Assembly (NCBI RefSeq): GCF_003260195.1 | Contig: NZ_QEIH01000005.1 | Span: 62,001 to 126,000 of the forward strand | Length of the DNA: 64,000 bases | Origin: Lutibacter citreus | GTDB lineage: Bacteria; Bacteroidota; Bacteroidia; Flavobacteriales; Flavobacteriaceae | Direction: 5' to 3' | In this document: one piece after another, positions 18,443-28,176 of the stretch | Layout of the letters: each line of letters starts with the position of its first letter | How positions within the stretch are numbered: position 1 is the stretch's first letter | Program-made: the position numbers and the translations under genes | Notes under the pieces: generated by a model | What the model saw: only the letters and a program-made list of their open reading frames with translations | The model's database searches: none | Told to the model about the DNA's origin: nothing

Positions 18443-20131
18443 TTACATTTTACTATCTATTAAGTGAATAACTTCTTTTTCTATTGTTAAAGTGTTTTCA
18501 TAAATAACCTTTGATTTACTTAAAATGTCATTGGCAAAAACACGATCTTTAATATCTTTAGCATTGACACGAACATTAAAATAAGCTCCAACAACAGCAG
18601 TTCTAGCACATAAAACTCCAACAGCAGCATCAGATAAAGAACTTTGTAAACCTTCTTTAAGCATTGCTTGCATTACTTCCATAGAGTTATATGCAGTCTC
18701 CATTACTTGAAATGGAATTTCAGTAGCATACTTTGTAGCATCTTCAATGGCTTGTTTTCTAATTTCAATTTCTTCAGTATTGCTTTTTGGCATTCTAAAT
18801 CCGTCTATAATTTTATTGAAAGCATTTGTATCTTCATCAACCAAGAATAATAATTTATTCTTATAAGTTTGTCCTTTTACAGCCCATTCAGAATAGAATT
18901 CCCACTTATTATCCCAACCAGCTTTGTGAGCAGAAAGGTTAGCTACCATTGTACCAAGTGAAACACCTAAAGTACCTACATATGCTGAAATTGATCCACC
19001 ACCAGGTGCAATAGATTCTCCTGCAGTTTCTTCAGCAAATTCAGAAACGGATAAGTCTATTAATTTTTTTGAATCATTTTCTAATAAATATTCAATTATT
19101 TTTTCTTTTGGATTGAATGGCTTTAAATCATCTAAACCTAAAGATTTTATCGCAATTTTAATTTTTTCAGAGTCAGAAATCCCTAAAGAACGTTGTTGTT
19201 TTTTTAAGAAATAGTCTCCCGCATCTAACATAGCTTTTAACGGAATAAGTCCAATTAATTCTGAGCCTGTTACTCTCAATCCCCTTTCTGTTGCCGCTTT
19301 TACAGTTTCATCAAAAGCAACGTGCATAGAAGTTATACTTATGTTTGTTAAATTGTAAGAAATTTGAGCAATTCCATATTCTTCAATATACCAGCCAATT
19401 CCTTTAACAGCTTTTAATTTTCCGGGGATACGAACAGGATCTCCATTTTTATCTAAGACTTTTTTCCCAGAAACACCATTTTCATATTTAACTCTACCAG
19501 CTTCACGAATGTCAAATGCAATTGCATTGGCTCTTCTTGTTGAAGTGGTATTTAGATTTACATTATAGGCAATTAAAAAATCACGAGCAGAAATAGCAAT
19601 TGCACCACTTTTTTTAACGGATAAATTAAATTCAACAGGACCAAAATCTGGTTTCCAAGCTGGTTTTTTAAACTTTTCTTTTAAGCCTTCATATTCACCA
19701 GAACGGCAATTTGCTAAATTCTTTCTTATTTCTTCTTTGGCTGCTTTTTCATAAAAATAACCAGGGATTCCTAGTTCTTTACCAACACGATTACCTAATT
19801 TATGAGCGTAAACAGCAGTTTCTTCCAAAGTAATTCCAGAAATAGGTACTAAGGGACAAACATCAGTAGCTCCAAATCTTGGGTGTTCGCCAGTATGTTT
19901 ACTCATATCAATTAATTCAGCAGCTTTTTTAATCAGTTTAAAAGCTGCTTCAATTACATTTTCTGGTTCTCCTACAAAAGTAATTACAGTTCTATTGGTT
20001 GCCTTTCCAGGATCTATGTCAAGTAGTTTTACTCCTTCAACAGTTTCAACAACAGCAGCAATTGCATTAATTTTTGCAGCATCTCGCCCTTCACTTATGT
20101 TTGGAACGCATTCAATTAATTGATGATTCAT
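18443..20131 (-). CDS. ftcD: bifunctional glutamate formimidoyltransferase / formimidoyl-THF cyclodeaminase
   Basis: Histidine-degradation enzyme that transfers the formimino group from formiminoglutamate to tetrahydrofolate and then deaminates it. The N-terminal formiminotransferase domain begins LIECVPNISEGRD and has HTGEHPRFGATDVCPLVP. The C-terminal cyclodeaminase domain begins near residue 370 (SVSEFAEETAGESIAPGGG). The 562-residue fusion is full length. The ATG at 20131 is chosen over a TTG at 20155, and TAAATTTG (complement of 20153-20160) is a fair -7 element. No other hut genes are nearby. Confidence 0.93.
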   Translation of the reverse strand: MNHQLIECVPNISEGRDAAKINAIAAVVETVEGVKLLDIDPGKATNRTVITFVGEPENVIEAAFKLIKKAAELIDMSKHTGEHPRFGATDVCPLVPISGITLEETAVYAHKLGNRVGKELGIPGYFYEKAAKEEIRKNLANCRSGEYEGLKEKFKKPAWKPDFGPVEFNLSVKKSGAIAISARDFLIAYNVNLNTTSTRRANAIAFDIREAGRVKYENGVSGKKVLDKNGDPVRIPGKLKAVKGIGWYIEEYGIAQISYNLTNISITSMHVAFDETVKAATERGLRVTGSELIGLIPLKAMLDAGDYFLKKQQRSLGISDSEKIKIAIKSLGLDDLKPFNPKEKIIEYLLENDSKKLIDLSVSEFAEETAGESIAPGGGSISAYVGTLGVSLGTMVANLSAHKAGWDNKWEFYSEWAVKGQTYKNKLLFLVDEDTNAFNKIIDGFRMPKSNTEEIEIRKQAIEDATKYATEIPFQVMETAYNSMEVMQAMLKEGLQSSLSDAAVGVLCARTAVVGAYFNVRVNAKDIKDRVFANDILSKSKVIYENTLTIEKEVIHLIDSKM

Positions 20132-20230
20132 TTTAATATGGTTTAGATTTATCAAATTTAATAAGATATTTTTTTAGTTACTGGTACTATCTTAAAATAA
20201 TTGAATGATATATTAGCTGAAAGGTTTTTA

Positions 20231-20258
20231 ATGTTATTCTGAGCTTGTTGAAGGTTTT
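20231..20258. repeat. REP-like dispersed element
   Basis: ATTCTGAGCTTGTTGAAGG is an imperfect palindrome of the type (TTCTGAGCTTGTCGAAG) often seen between genes in flavobacterial genomes. Here it lies between the divergent ftcD and epimerase genes. Assignment is from memory of the pattern. Confidence 0.5.
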
Positions 20259-20323
20259 ATTATAAAAATATGCATTTCTGTTAATTATTAAATCAGAATC
20301 TAACTTTTTCGAGCAATTAATTC

Positions 20324-20331
20324 TATTTTTG
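20324..20331 (+). promoter_or_regulatory. epimerase promoter -7 element (TATTTTTG)
   Basis: TATTTTTG matches TANNTTTG and lies 33 bases before the TTG start of the epimerase. No convincing -33 element. Confidence 0.4.
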
Positions 20332-20364
20332 TAGAAATAGTGGTTTAATTAAAAAACTAATAAA

Positions 20365-21417
20365 TTGAAAAAAGTACTAATTACTGGAATGGCTGGATTT
20401 ATTGGTCATCATTTAGCCAAGCTTCTTATAAAAGAAGGGTATAAGATTGTAGGTTTGGATAATATAAATGACTATTACAACCCCAATTTAAAACTTGCTC
20501 GTTTAATTGATTTAGGCTTTAACCCTGAAGAAATTGAATATAATAAATTGTTGAAAAATGAGTCAGTTTCTTTTATAAAAATAGATTTAACAGATTTAGT
20601 AAACATAAAACAATTGTTTAAAGAGCAACAGTTTAATTTTGTGGTAAATTTAGCAGCACAAGCAGGTGTTAGGTATTCTTTAATTAACCCACACTCTTAT
20701 GTAGATAGTAATATTACAGGTTTTTTAAATATTTTAGAAAGTTGTAGAGCGTATCCTGTTGAGCATTTAATTTTTGCTTCATCTAGTTCTGTTTATGGAT
20801 TAAGTGAAGAAATTCCATTTCAAGAAGATAATTGCACAGATCATCCATTAGCAATGTATGCGGCAAGTAAAAAAGCTAATGAAATGATGGCACATTCTTA
20901 TGCTAATTTATATAATATTCCTTGTACAGGTTTACGATTTTTTACGGTTTATGGACCTTGGGGAAGACCAGATATGGCATTGCATATTTTTACAAAAGCA
21001 ATGGTTGAAGATACAGAATTTGAAGTTTTTAATAATGGAAATATGAGTAGAGATTTTACTTATGTAGGTGATATTGTTGAAAGCGTAAAAAGGTTACTTC
21101 CATTAGCTCCTAAAGAGAATAACCCGGAGTTTGACCCTAAAAAACCAACGGCTTCAAAAAGTTCAAAACCATATCAGATATTTAATATTGGAAATAATAG
21201 TCCGGTACCATTAATGGATTATATAAAAGCTTTGGAAAAAGTTTTAGGTAAAAAAGGAAAAATAGTTTTTAAACCAATGCAACCAGGAGATGTAAAATCT
21301 ACTTATGCCAATGTTGAAAGTTTGTTTAAGTATATTAATTTTAAGCCTCAAACTAAATTGGAAGATGGTGTAAAAGCATTTGTTGATAAATATTTGGAGT
21401 TAGAAAAAACAATTTAA
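20365..21417 (+). CDS. NAD-dependent epimerase, UDP-glucuronate 4-epimerase type, TTG start
   Basis: Extended short-chain dehydrogenase fold of 350 residues. The Rossmann motif GMAGFIGHHLA is at residues 8-18, the active site is SSSSVYG plus YAASKKANEM (YxxxK), and LRFFTVYGPWGRPDMA is a late nucleotide-sugar motif. The length and the NDYYNPNLKLARL segment fit UDP-glucuronate 4-epimerases that feed capsule or exopolysaccharide. An in-frame stop at 20350 and no ATG leave TTG at 20365 as start. A sugar transferase follows after about 120 bases, suggesting a common polysaccharide role. Confidence 0.88.
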   Translation: MKKVLITGMAGFIGHHLAKLLIKEGYKIVGLDNINDYYNPNLKLARLIDLGFNPEEIEYNKLLKNESVSFIKIDLTDLVNIKQLFKEQQFNFVVNLAAQAGVRYSLINPHSYVDSNITGFLNILESCRAYPVEHLIFASSSSVYGLSEEIPFQEDNCTDHPLAMYAASKKANEMMAHSYANLYNIPCTGLRFFTVYGPWGRPDMALHIFTKAMVEDTEFEVFNNGNMSRDFTYVGDIVESVKRLLPLAPKENNPEFDPKKPTASKSSKPYQIFNIGNNSPVPLMDYIKALEKVLGKKGKIVFKPMQPGDVKSTYANVESLFKYINFKPQTKLEDGVKAFVDKYLELEKTI

Positions 21418-21535
21418 TATTATAATATTAAGCTTTATTTTTTTATTTACTCAATTTTCATGGAGTTTATAAGTATTATTTTTACAATTAAAAAAGTGGA
21501 TATTATGTATTTTATCAACACAAATTGAACTTTTA

Positions 21536-22924
21536 ATGACTTATAAAAACAATCATTTTTCAATTTCTGAGCGTAAATTTGTATTGCGTTTTTTTGATGT
21601 TTTTTTTGCGATTTTAGGTGTTGTATTACTTTCTGTTTTTTTAAATTTTGAATATTTTAATTTTGAATCTCGTAGTTCTATTAAGTATTTAGTAGTGCTT
21701 TCTTTTTATGTATTATTGTTTGGTCAGATTTTTGAAATGTATAATTTAAAAGTTGCCAATGATCATTATTTAGTATTAAGGAGTACAATTTTAACAGGAT
21801 TAATTACAACATTGTTTTATGTTTTTACTCCAATATTAACTCCATTATTACCTGAGAATAAAATTCAAATATTGTATTTCTGTTTAGCAATAACAGTACC
21901 TATTTATTTATGGCGTACATTATATATTCAATTTGTTTTTTTACCACTATTTTTTAGTAGAATATTAATTGTGGGTTCTAATAAACAAGATGTTGAAAAT
22001 TTAATAAAATTGATACAGATAAAAGCATCAGATAATTTAATTGTTGGTTATTTTTGTCCTAATAAAATTGAAAACTTAGCTGTTAAATATTTTTCTTCAG
22101 AAGAATTAATTTCTGAAAAAATGATTTTAAAACACCAAATTAAAGAAATAGTTATAGACAGTTATAGCTCTTCTGAATTTATAGCTTCCCTTACGCCTCA
22201 ATTAATTACTTTATTTAAAAAAGGGTATAAAATCACTAATTCGAATAAACTAATATCTGATATTACTGAGAAAATTCCTAAAACTCATTTAGATGAAAAT
22301 TTTTATAATCATATTAATTTGAGTAATGGTCAAAAAAACAGAGCTTATCTATTTTTCCATAAAGTATTTGATATTATTGGAGCAATAATTGGTATTACTT
22401 TTTTGTTATGTTTTACTCCATTTGTTTTTGTTGGAAATTTATTTTTGAATAAAGGTAAATTGTTTTATTTTCAAGATCGTGTAGGAGTAGGAGGAGATAT
22501 TTTTAAGATAATTAAGTTTAGAACAATGATTTCTGAAGCGGAGAATGAAGGTGCCGTTTGGACTGTTAAAAATGATTCAAGAATTACAAAGTTTGGTAAA
22601 TTTTTAAGAAGAACACGAATAGATGAAATTCCTCAATTTATAAATATTTTAAAAGGTGAAATGAGTATTATTGGTCCACGTCCTGAGAGACCTGAATTTG
22701 TAGACGAACTTAGTGTTAATTACCCTTTCTATACTATTAGAAATGTAGTTAAACCAGGGTTAACTGGTTGGGCGCAAGTTAAGTATCCTTATGCCAGCAC
22801 TAAAGATGAGCAATATATAAAACTGCGTTACGATTTATATTATATTAAAGAAAGAAACTTATTGCTAGATTTTAAAATTATAATTAAAACAATAAGTACT
22901 GTTTTATTTTTAAGAGGTACTTAA
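21536..22924 (+). CDS. exopolysaccharide polyprenyl-phosphate sugar transferase
   Basis: Transfers a sugar-1-phosphate to undecaprenyl phosphate to start a surface polysaccharide repeat. The 462-residue protein has four N-terminal helices, a CoA-binding-like domain (ILIVGSNKQDVENLI), one more helix and the catalytic bacterial sugar transferase domain (DRVGVGGDIFKIIKFRTM, RRTRIDEIPQFINILKGEMS, GPRPERPEF, PGLTGWAQV). This is the usual WcaJ/undecaprenyl-phosphate glucosephosphotransferase layout. The sugar is not predictable. Confidence 0.93.
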   Translation: MTYKNNHFSISERKFVLRFFDVFFAILGVVLLSVFLNFEYFNFESRSSIKYLVVLSFYVLLFGQIFEMYNLKVANDHYLVLRSTILTGLITTLFYVFTPILTPLLPENKIQILYFCLAITVPIYLWRTLYIQFVFLPLFFSRILIVGSNKQDVENLIKLIQIKASDNLIVGYFCPNKIENLAVKYFSSEELISEKMILKHQIKEIVIDSYSSSEFIASLTPQLITLFKKGYKITNSNKLISDITEKIPKTHLDENFYNHINLSNGQKNRAYLFFHKVFDIIGAIIGITFLLCFTPFVFVGNLFLNKGKLFYFQDRVGVGGDIFKIIKFRTMISEAENEGAVWTVKNDSRITKFGKFLRRTRIDEIPQFINILKGEMSIIGPRPERPEFVDELSVNYPFYTIRNVVKPGLTGWAQVKYPYASTKDEQYIKLRYDLYYIKERNLLLDFKIIIKTISTVLFLRGT

Positions 22925-22930
22925 TTGATT

Positions 22931-22965
22931 TAAAATTAGTAATTTATGTAAATTACTAATAGTTT
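22931..22965. terminator. bidirectional terminator hairpin
   Basis: A perfect 12-base stem, ATTAGTAATTTA, with its complement after a two-base centre sits between two convergent genes and is followed by T/A-rich sequence. The stem is AT-only, so it may be weak. Confidence 0.6.
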
Positions 22966-22976
22966 AAAAACATGGC

Positions 22977-24164
22977 CTATTTTATTATATTTTTCGAGAA
23001 ATTTATAAGAAATAGGTAGCGTAAAATTAGAACTACAAATAAGGGTATTAAAGCATAATTGAACACTTGAATTTTAATAAGCCAAATTATGAAAGTAATA
23101 GCAATTAAAATTATTAAGATGATGTTATAGGTAATTATCCATTTTGGTAATTTTAATTTTAAAAGATAAAAAGCTACAATAATATTAGGAGCAAAAGCCC
23201 ATAAGAAATTTAGATTTTTATATGTTGCTGTATGATCAGTAGCAAACCAAAGTAATAATACAACTACCCCAACAAGACCCGTTATAAAGTACAAGAAAAA
23301 ATCTAGCCATTTTGTTCTTTTATAAGATTTAAAGTTACGATATGTTAAAAATAGAATAACTAAACTTAATAAAAGAATTATAGAAAACGGAGAAGTTACT
23401 TTTTGAAGAAACGAAGCTGAATAAATATTATTTGAAGTTAATATTGTTTTTGTGTTTTTTACTAATGGTTTTTCAGAGTTATTAAGGTCTAAAACAGCAT
23501 TTTCAACAGCTAAATAAATATAATCAGGTAAAAATTTATATTCATCTTTAGTTGCAATATCATCAATAACAGAACCTAAAGCTAAGTCAATTCCAAATTT
23601 ACCCCATTTTTGGTTTTTTGTATAGTCCTCAATTAAATCTCTATGTGATTTTTCAGTAACTATATGGTTGTTATTAAAATGAACTTTATCATGTAAAATT
23701 GTTTTAATGATAACTTCAATTTTGGTTGAACAATTATCATAAAAGAAATCGTATTGATAATCTCTATTTTCAGGTTTTGCATTATTTTCTAAAAAATTAT
23801 AAAATGATTGAACTTCATTTGAACTTAAATTTAATTCTTGAGTTTTTACCCATCTGTTTTCATACTTGTAAACTCTTAAAAAATAACTAAATGGAGATGT
23901 AGAAAGTTGGTAGGTTAATTTTCCTTTAGCAAAATTTAAATAGAAGTTAGGAGCATTAAAGTTGAACGTACCATAATTATATATTTTATCTAATTTTTGC
24001 AATGGGTCATTTACTCTAAAAGCACTATGACCAAATGTAGTATATAATTCATTTCCAGGACCGCAAGTAACTACACTAACTGTAGCTTTTTCCGAAAGTT
24101 TTTGTGCAGAAACAGAAAAAGTTAAAAGAAAGATTAAAGTAATAAGTAAATATTTTAATTTCAT
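22977..24164 (-). CDS. Lnb/DUF4105-type membrane protein (possible lipoprotein N-acyltransferase)
   Basis: A 395-residue protein with a signal peptide, a periplasmic domain of roughly 230 residues and five C-terminal helices. The periplasmic domain shows the DUF4105 pattern: TFGHSAFRVND, YNYGTFNF and FFYDNCSTKIEVII. I recall this domain being assigned to Lnb, the enzyme that N-acylates lipoproteins in Bacteroides, which lacks Lnt. The Cys and His in these motifs would be the catalytic candidates. The abundance of lipoprotein genes in this window is consistent with that role. Confidence 0.7.
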   Translation of the reverse strand: MKLKYLLITLIFLLTFSVSAQKLSEKATVSVVTCGPGNELYTTFGHSAFRVNDPLQKLDKIYNYGTFNFNAPNFYLNFAKGKLTYQLSTSPFSYFLRVYKYENRWVKTQELNLSSNEVQSFYNFLENNAKPENRDYQYDFFYDNCSTKIEVIIKTILHDKVHFNNNHIVTEKSHRDLIEDYTKNQKWGKFGIDLALGSVIDDIATKDEYKFLPDYIYLAVENAVLDLNNSEKPLVKNTKTILTSNNIYSASFLQKVTSPFSIILLLSLVILFLTYRNFKSYKRTKWLDFFLYFITGLVGVVVLLLWFATDHTATYKNLNFLWAFAPNIIVAFYLLKLKLPKWIITYNIILIILIAITFIIWLIKIQVFNYALIPLFVVLILRYLFLINFSKNIIK

Positions 24165-24275
24165 GTGTCTACATTTTTATTTTAGTAGGTAATTATACTT
24201 TGATTTTGTTTAGTAGATGTATAGAATTCTCTATTATTTTTTTATATGTCAAATTTGTAAATGCTCATTTCATAA

Positions 24276-25340
24276 TTATTTAAAGTTTTTAAAATTTACT
24301 TTAATAGAAAATATGTTAGAGTATAGAGCATTTCCAACACTTCCAATGTTGGTTAAAGCATAATCTATTTGAATACCTTTATAATTAAATCCAATTCCAA
24401 AATTAGGTTGAAATGAAGTTTCTTCAGTTAAATCAAATTGCATTTCTTTTTGAAAATTTCCAAAACCAGCTCTTAAAAAAACAATATTTGTATAATCTAA
24501 TTGAAAACCAATTGCAGGATCTATACTTACCAATTCAGTGGAAATAATATCATTAGTTTCAGTAAACCTTAAATTTAAATCCAATTCAGATAAAAGGTTA
24601 AAATCTTTAGAAACCTTAAATTTTCTAGCAATTCCCAACTGAGCTTTTGGCAATGTAATTTCAGTTGTTTCAGGTAATTCTTGATTTTGGTCAGGTATTG
24701 CATTTTGAATTTTTTCAAATTCTTTTTTATCTATACTCCAAGTGTTATAGGTAGTAGTAATATCCCTAAGCATTAATCCATATTTCCAATTTTCTCTTTC
24801 ATATTGAAAACCGGCATCTAAACCAAATCCCCAAGAAGTTGCAAAATCGCCAATAATTCTTCTAACAATTTTAGTGTTTAACCCTATAGATAAACCTTCA
24901 ATATTTAAATTTCTTGCATAGGATAAGTTTAAAGCGTAATCTGCCGCAGAAAATAAACTAATTCTGTTGTAGTCAATATTTCCTTCGCTGTCAATTAGTT
25001 CGGTAGTATTTAAGATGTCATCAACACCAAATCTCATAATTGCAATTCCAACAGCACTGTTTTCGTCAACGGGCATTGCAAAACCCGCATAATCATATTG
25101 GGCAATTCCTTCAAAATAATTGGCATGCATAATTGCACCTTCATAGTCTTTTATTTTTGTTAAGCCGGCTGGATTCCAGTATGTTGAGTTAACATCATTA
25201 CTAGTAGCAACTACAGCTTTACTCATACCAAAGGCAGCGGCATCAACACCAATATTCAAAAATTCATTTGAATATTTCCTAACAGTTTGGCTTGTAAGTA
25301 ATTGAGTTGTAAATAATAAAAAAATAAAATAGTTTTTCAA
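24276..25340 (-). CDS. PorV/PorQ-family outer-membrane barrel protein, TTG start
   Basis: A 354-residue protein with an N-terminal signal peptide and a predicted FadL-like beta barrel. The N-terminal part EFLNIGVDAAAFGMSKA and STYWNPAGLTKI are typical of PorV/PorQ proteins linked to type IX secretion. Flavobacteria often carry this as a PorV paralogue, so I do not call it porV itself. The frame has no ATG near the signal peptide, and TTG at 25340 gives MKNYFIFLLFTTQ. The regulator PorX is in the same window at 46611-48161. Confidence 0.78.
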   Translation of the reverse strand: MKNYFIFLLFTTQLLTSQTVRKYSNEFLNIGVDAAAFGMSKAVVATSNDVNSTYWNPAGLTKIKDYEGAIMHANYFEGIAQYDYAGFAMPVDENSAVGIAIMRFGVDDILNTTELIDSEGNIDYNRISLFSAADYALNLSYARNLNIEGLSIGLNTKIVRRIIGDFATSWGFGLDAGFQYERENWKYGLMLRDITTTYNTWSIDKKEFEKIQNAIPDQNQELPETTEITLPKAQLGIARKFKVSKDFNLLSELDLNLRFTETNDIISTELVSIDPAIGFQLDYTNIVFLRAGFGNFQKEMQFDLTEETSFQPNFGIGFNYKGIQIDYALTNIGSVGNALYSNIFSIKVNFKNFK

Positions 25341-25393
25341 GATTGTTAATTTTAGACGAAAGTAAAAAAACTTTATAAGTTTAACGTGAATAT

Positions 25394-26362
25394 TTATGAA
25401 TTAATATGATTGATAAATTCTAGAATTCTGTTTTCACTCCAAAATAAATCTTTTCCAAATATAGATGTATTAAAACCAACATGACCACCATATTTTGAAA
25501 CTTCAAAGTTTAAATTATTATTGTTTTTTGCTTCTTCAAAAGGAAAACAACTTTCGGAAAGAAAAGAATCATCTAAAGCGTTTAAAAGGAGAGTTGGCTT
25601 ACTAATTGAATTCAAAAATTGTTTAGAACTGCATTGAGTCCAATAATCTTTTGCATTTTTATATCCAAATAAGGGAGCGGTAACAACATTGTCAAAATCA
25701 TTAAAATTTTCAGAATTTAATATTGCGTCTCTATTTAAACCGCTTTCAGGGAATTTGTTTAATTTTAAAAGAGCATTTTCCTTAAGGGTCCTCATAAACC
25801 TTTTTAAGTAAATTTTATTATTCCATTTAGACAAACTATTAGAAGAACCTTCTAAATCACAAGGTGTTGAGATGGCAATTGCCGTTTTAATCTCTTTTGG
25901 AATTGACGCTGTTTCCCCCATATATTTAAGAGTTATATTTCCCCCCATACTATATCCTAAAAGTACAATATTAGTATAATTGAAATTTTCTAGAATATAA
26001 TTTATAATATGATTAACATCGTCTGTTTTTCCACTATTATAAGAATAAGCATTGTTATTAGCTTCACCGCTACAGCCTCTTAAATTAACAGCAACGCAAT
26101 CAATATTTTTAGAATTTAAAAAATTTACAACAGAAATAATATACTTAGATTTTGAACTTCCTTCCAATCCATGCATTGCTACAACAAGGGTGTTAGAATT
26201 ATTTATTGAAAAATCTAAGTCTAGAAAATCATTATCATTAGTAAAAATTCTTTTTCTATTGTAAGAGATTGTTTGGTTATTAAAAAGAGTTTTATGTATT
26301 GTATTTAAATGGGAATTCCTGAAATATAGAGGAGGATTGTAGTTAGAATTTATAAGCGGCAT
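25394..26362 (-). CDS. YheT-family alpha/beta hydrolase
   Basis: A 322-residue cytoplasmic alpha/beta hydrolase. The nucleophile elbow is LGYSMGGNITLKY, the oxyanion region VAMHGLEGSSKSKY, and the catalytic His probably lies in KYGGHVGFN near the end. The pattern NPPLYFRNSHLNTI at the N-terminus is characteristic of the YheT-like group. Substrate unknown. It is divergent from pssA with 77 bases between. Confidence 0.88.
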   Translation of the reverse strand: MPLINSNYNPPLYFRNSHLNTIHKTLFNNQTISYNRKRIFTNDNDFLDLDFSINNSNTLVVAMHGLEGSSKSKYIISVVNFLNSKNIDCVAVNLRGCSGEANNNAYSYNSGKTDDVNHIINYILENFNYTNIVLLGYSMGGNITLKYMGETASIPKEIKTAIAISTPCDLEGSSNSLSKWNNKIYLKRFMRTLKENALLKLNKFPESGLNRDAILNSENFNDFDNVVTAPLFGYKNAKDYWTQCSSKQFLNSISKPTLLLNALDDSFLSESCFPFEEAKNNNNLNFEVSKYGGHVGFNTSIFGKDLFWSENRILEFINHINS

Positions 26363-26439
26363 TTAGGAAACAGTTTAAAAAATAAATTTAAATTAACTTA
26401 CTGAAAACATTTTGTTAAATTTACTAAAATTTTAATAGT

Positions 26440-27177
26440 ATGTTGAAAAAACAGATTCCAAATATTCTTACTTTATTAAACTTATTATCAGGTACTATAG
26501 CAGTTATTTTTGCTGTAAATAATGATTTAGTGACGGCAGCCTACTTTGTGTTTTTAGGTATATTTTTCGATTTTTTTGATGGTTTTGCCGCAAGATTGTT
26601 AAATGTGCAGGGAGAATTAGGAAAACAATTAGATTCTTTAGCAGATGTTGTAACAAGTGGAGTAGTGCCGGGAATTGTTATGTATAAACTATTACAGACA
26701 GAAAAATCATTGACAGTTTTTAATACAGAATTTCATTCCTGGAAAACGGAAGAACTTGACATTTTACCATTTTTAGGTTTATTAATAACATTAGCAGCGG
26801 CATACAGATTAGCTAAATTTAATATTGATGAGCGTCAATCAAGTTCTTTTATTGGATTACCAACACCGGCTGCAGCTTTGGTAGTGTTATCTTTACCATT
26901 AATAACCGCTTTTGGTTCTTATGATTTTGTGATTTCGTTAATAGAAAATAAAATATTTTTAATAGTTATTACAATTATTTTAGCAATTATAATGAATGCT
27001 GAAATACCATTATTTTCTTTGAAATTTAAAAATTTCTCATTTAAAAATAATAAGATTCAAATTGCTTTTCTTGCAATTACTTTATTGCTGTGTATATTAT
27101 TAAAATTTGCAGCAATACCAGTTGTAATAATTGTTTATGTATTATTTTCTTTAATTGAAAATAAATTGGTTAAATAA
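26440..27177 (+). CDS. pssA: CDP-diacylglycerol-serine O-phosphatidyltransferase
   Basis: Makes phosphatidylserine from CDP-diacylglycerol and serine, the route to phosphatidylethanolamine, in the inner membrane. The CDP-alcohol phosphotransferase motif DG-x2-AR-x8-G-x3-D-x3-D is complete, spanning DGFAAR to LDSLAD at about residues 46-72. The 245 residues hold about six or seven helices. The neighbours do not belong to the pathway. Confidence 0.9.
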   Translation: MLKKQIPNILTLLNLLSGTIAVIFAVNNDLVTAAYFVFLGIFFDFFDGFAARLLNVQGELGKQLDSLADVVTSGVVPGIVMYKLLQTEKSLTVFNTEFHSWKTEELDILPFLGLLITLAAAYRLAKFNIDERQSSSFIGLPTPAAALVVLSLPLITAFGSYDFVISLIENKIFLIVITIILAIIMNAEIPLFSLKFKNFSFKNNKIQIAFLAITLLLCILLKFAAIPVVIIVYVLFSLIENKLVK

Positions 27178-27266
27178 TATGCAGATCGTTTAATTGTATT
27201 TAAATAAAAACTTGTAATTTTTAATAACAAAATTCTATATTAAATACTGCATAACGAAAAATAGAT

Positions 27267-28001
27267 TTAGAATTTTTTCTTTTTAAGCTCAAAATCTTTA
27301 CCTAAATAAACACGTCTAACTGTTTCATCAGCTGCAAGTTCTTCTGGAGTTCCTTCTTTTAAAATTCCCCCTTCAAACATTAAATATGTTTTATCTGTAA
27401 TGGCTAAAGTTTCCTGAACATTATGATCGGTTATAAGAATACCAATATTTCTATCTTTTAAATGCGCAACAATGCTCTGAATATCTTCAACAGCAATAGG
27501 ATCTACGCCTGCAAAAGGTTCATCTAATAAAATAAATTTAGGATCTGAAGCTAGTGCACGTGCTATTTCAGTTCTTCTTCGTTCTCCACCAGATAATAAA
27601 TCTCCACGGTTGGTTCTTACGTGACCTAAACTAAATTCATCAATTAAAGATTCTAACTTTTCTTTTTGTTCTTTTTTTGAAAGACCAGTAAATTGAAGTA
27701 CTGACATAATATTATCTTCAACAGATAATTTTCTAAATACCGATGCTTCTTGTGCTAAATAACCAACACCTTCTTGGGCTCTTTTGTACATAGGGTAATC
27801 AGTAATTGAATGATCATCTAGGTAAATATTACCTTCGTTAGGTTTTATCATACCAACAATCATATAAAATGAAGTAGTTTTCCCTGCTCCATTAGGTCCT
27901 AAAAGACCAACAATTTGACCTTGTTCAACTTCTAAAGAGATACCATTTACAACATATCTACTTCCGTATTTTTTCTTTATATTTTCTGCTCTTAATTTCA
28001 T
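27267..28001 (-). CDS. lptB: LPS export ABC transporter ATP-binding protein
   Basis: ATPase of the LptBFG complex that pulls lipopolysaccharide out of the inner membrane. The 244 residues contain Walker [10 protein letters not shown], the signature LSGGERRR, Walker [14 protein letters not shown] and the switch His in [10 protein letters not shown], with the DEPFAGVDP form typical of LptB. A short hairpin lies just upstream of its start (28017-28033). It follows the decarboxylase-like gene on the minus strand after 175 bases. Confidence 0.94.
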   Translation of the reverse strand: MKLRAENIKKKYGSRYVVNGISLEVEQGQIVGLLGPNGAGKTTSFYMIVGMIKPNEGNIYLDDHSITDYPMYKRAQEGVGYLAQEASVFRKLSVEDNIMSVLQFTGLSKKEQKEKLESLIDEFSLGHVRTNRGDLLSGGERRRTEIARALASDPKFILLDEPFAGVDPIAVEDIQSIVAHLKDRNIGILITDHNVQETLAITDKTYLMFEGGILKEGTPEELAADETVRRVYLGKDFELKKKKF

Positions 28002-28016
28002 TTTTTGCAGTCTTTA

Positions 28017-28033
28017 TCCTTCTTAAAGAAGGA
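28017..28033 (-). promoter_or_regulatory. small palindrome in the lptB leader
   Basis: TCCTTCTTTAAGAAGGA is an inverted repeat about 16 bases upstream of the lptB ATG. There is no T-run after it, so it is not an obvious terminator; it could be a leader hairpin or protein site. Function unproven. Confidence 0.35.
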
Positions 28034-28176
28034 ATTTAATTTTTTTAATTAGTATGGTTCGTCTGTCTGCTCTAATCTAAGACTTTTTAAGTGCCTAAAA
28101 CTCTTATACAGACTTAGTGTGATATTATAAAACATAAAACAGATTCTCTGAAAAATAGAGAAAAATGTTCATTGTA

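Noticed and set aside
27178-27266. Possible long stem TATGCAG...CTGCATA after pssA
   Set aside because: Only seven bases pair across a 60-base loop in AT-rich sequence; too weak to call a terminator or element.
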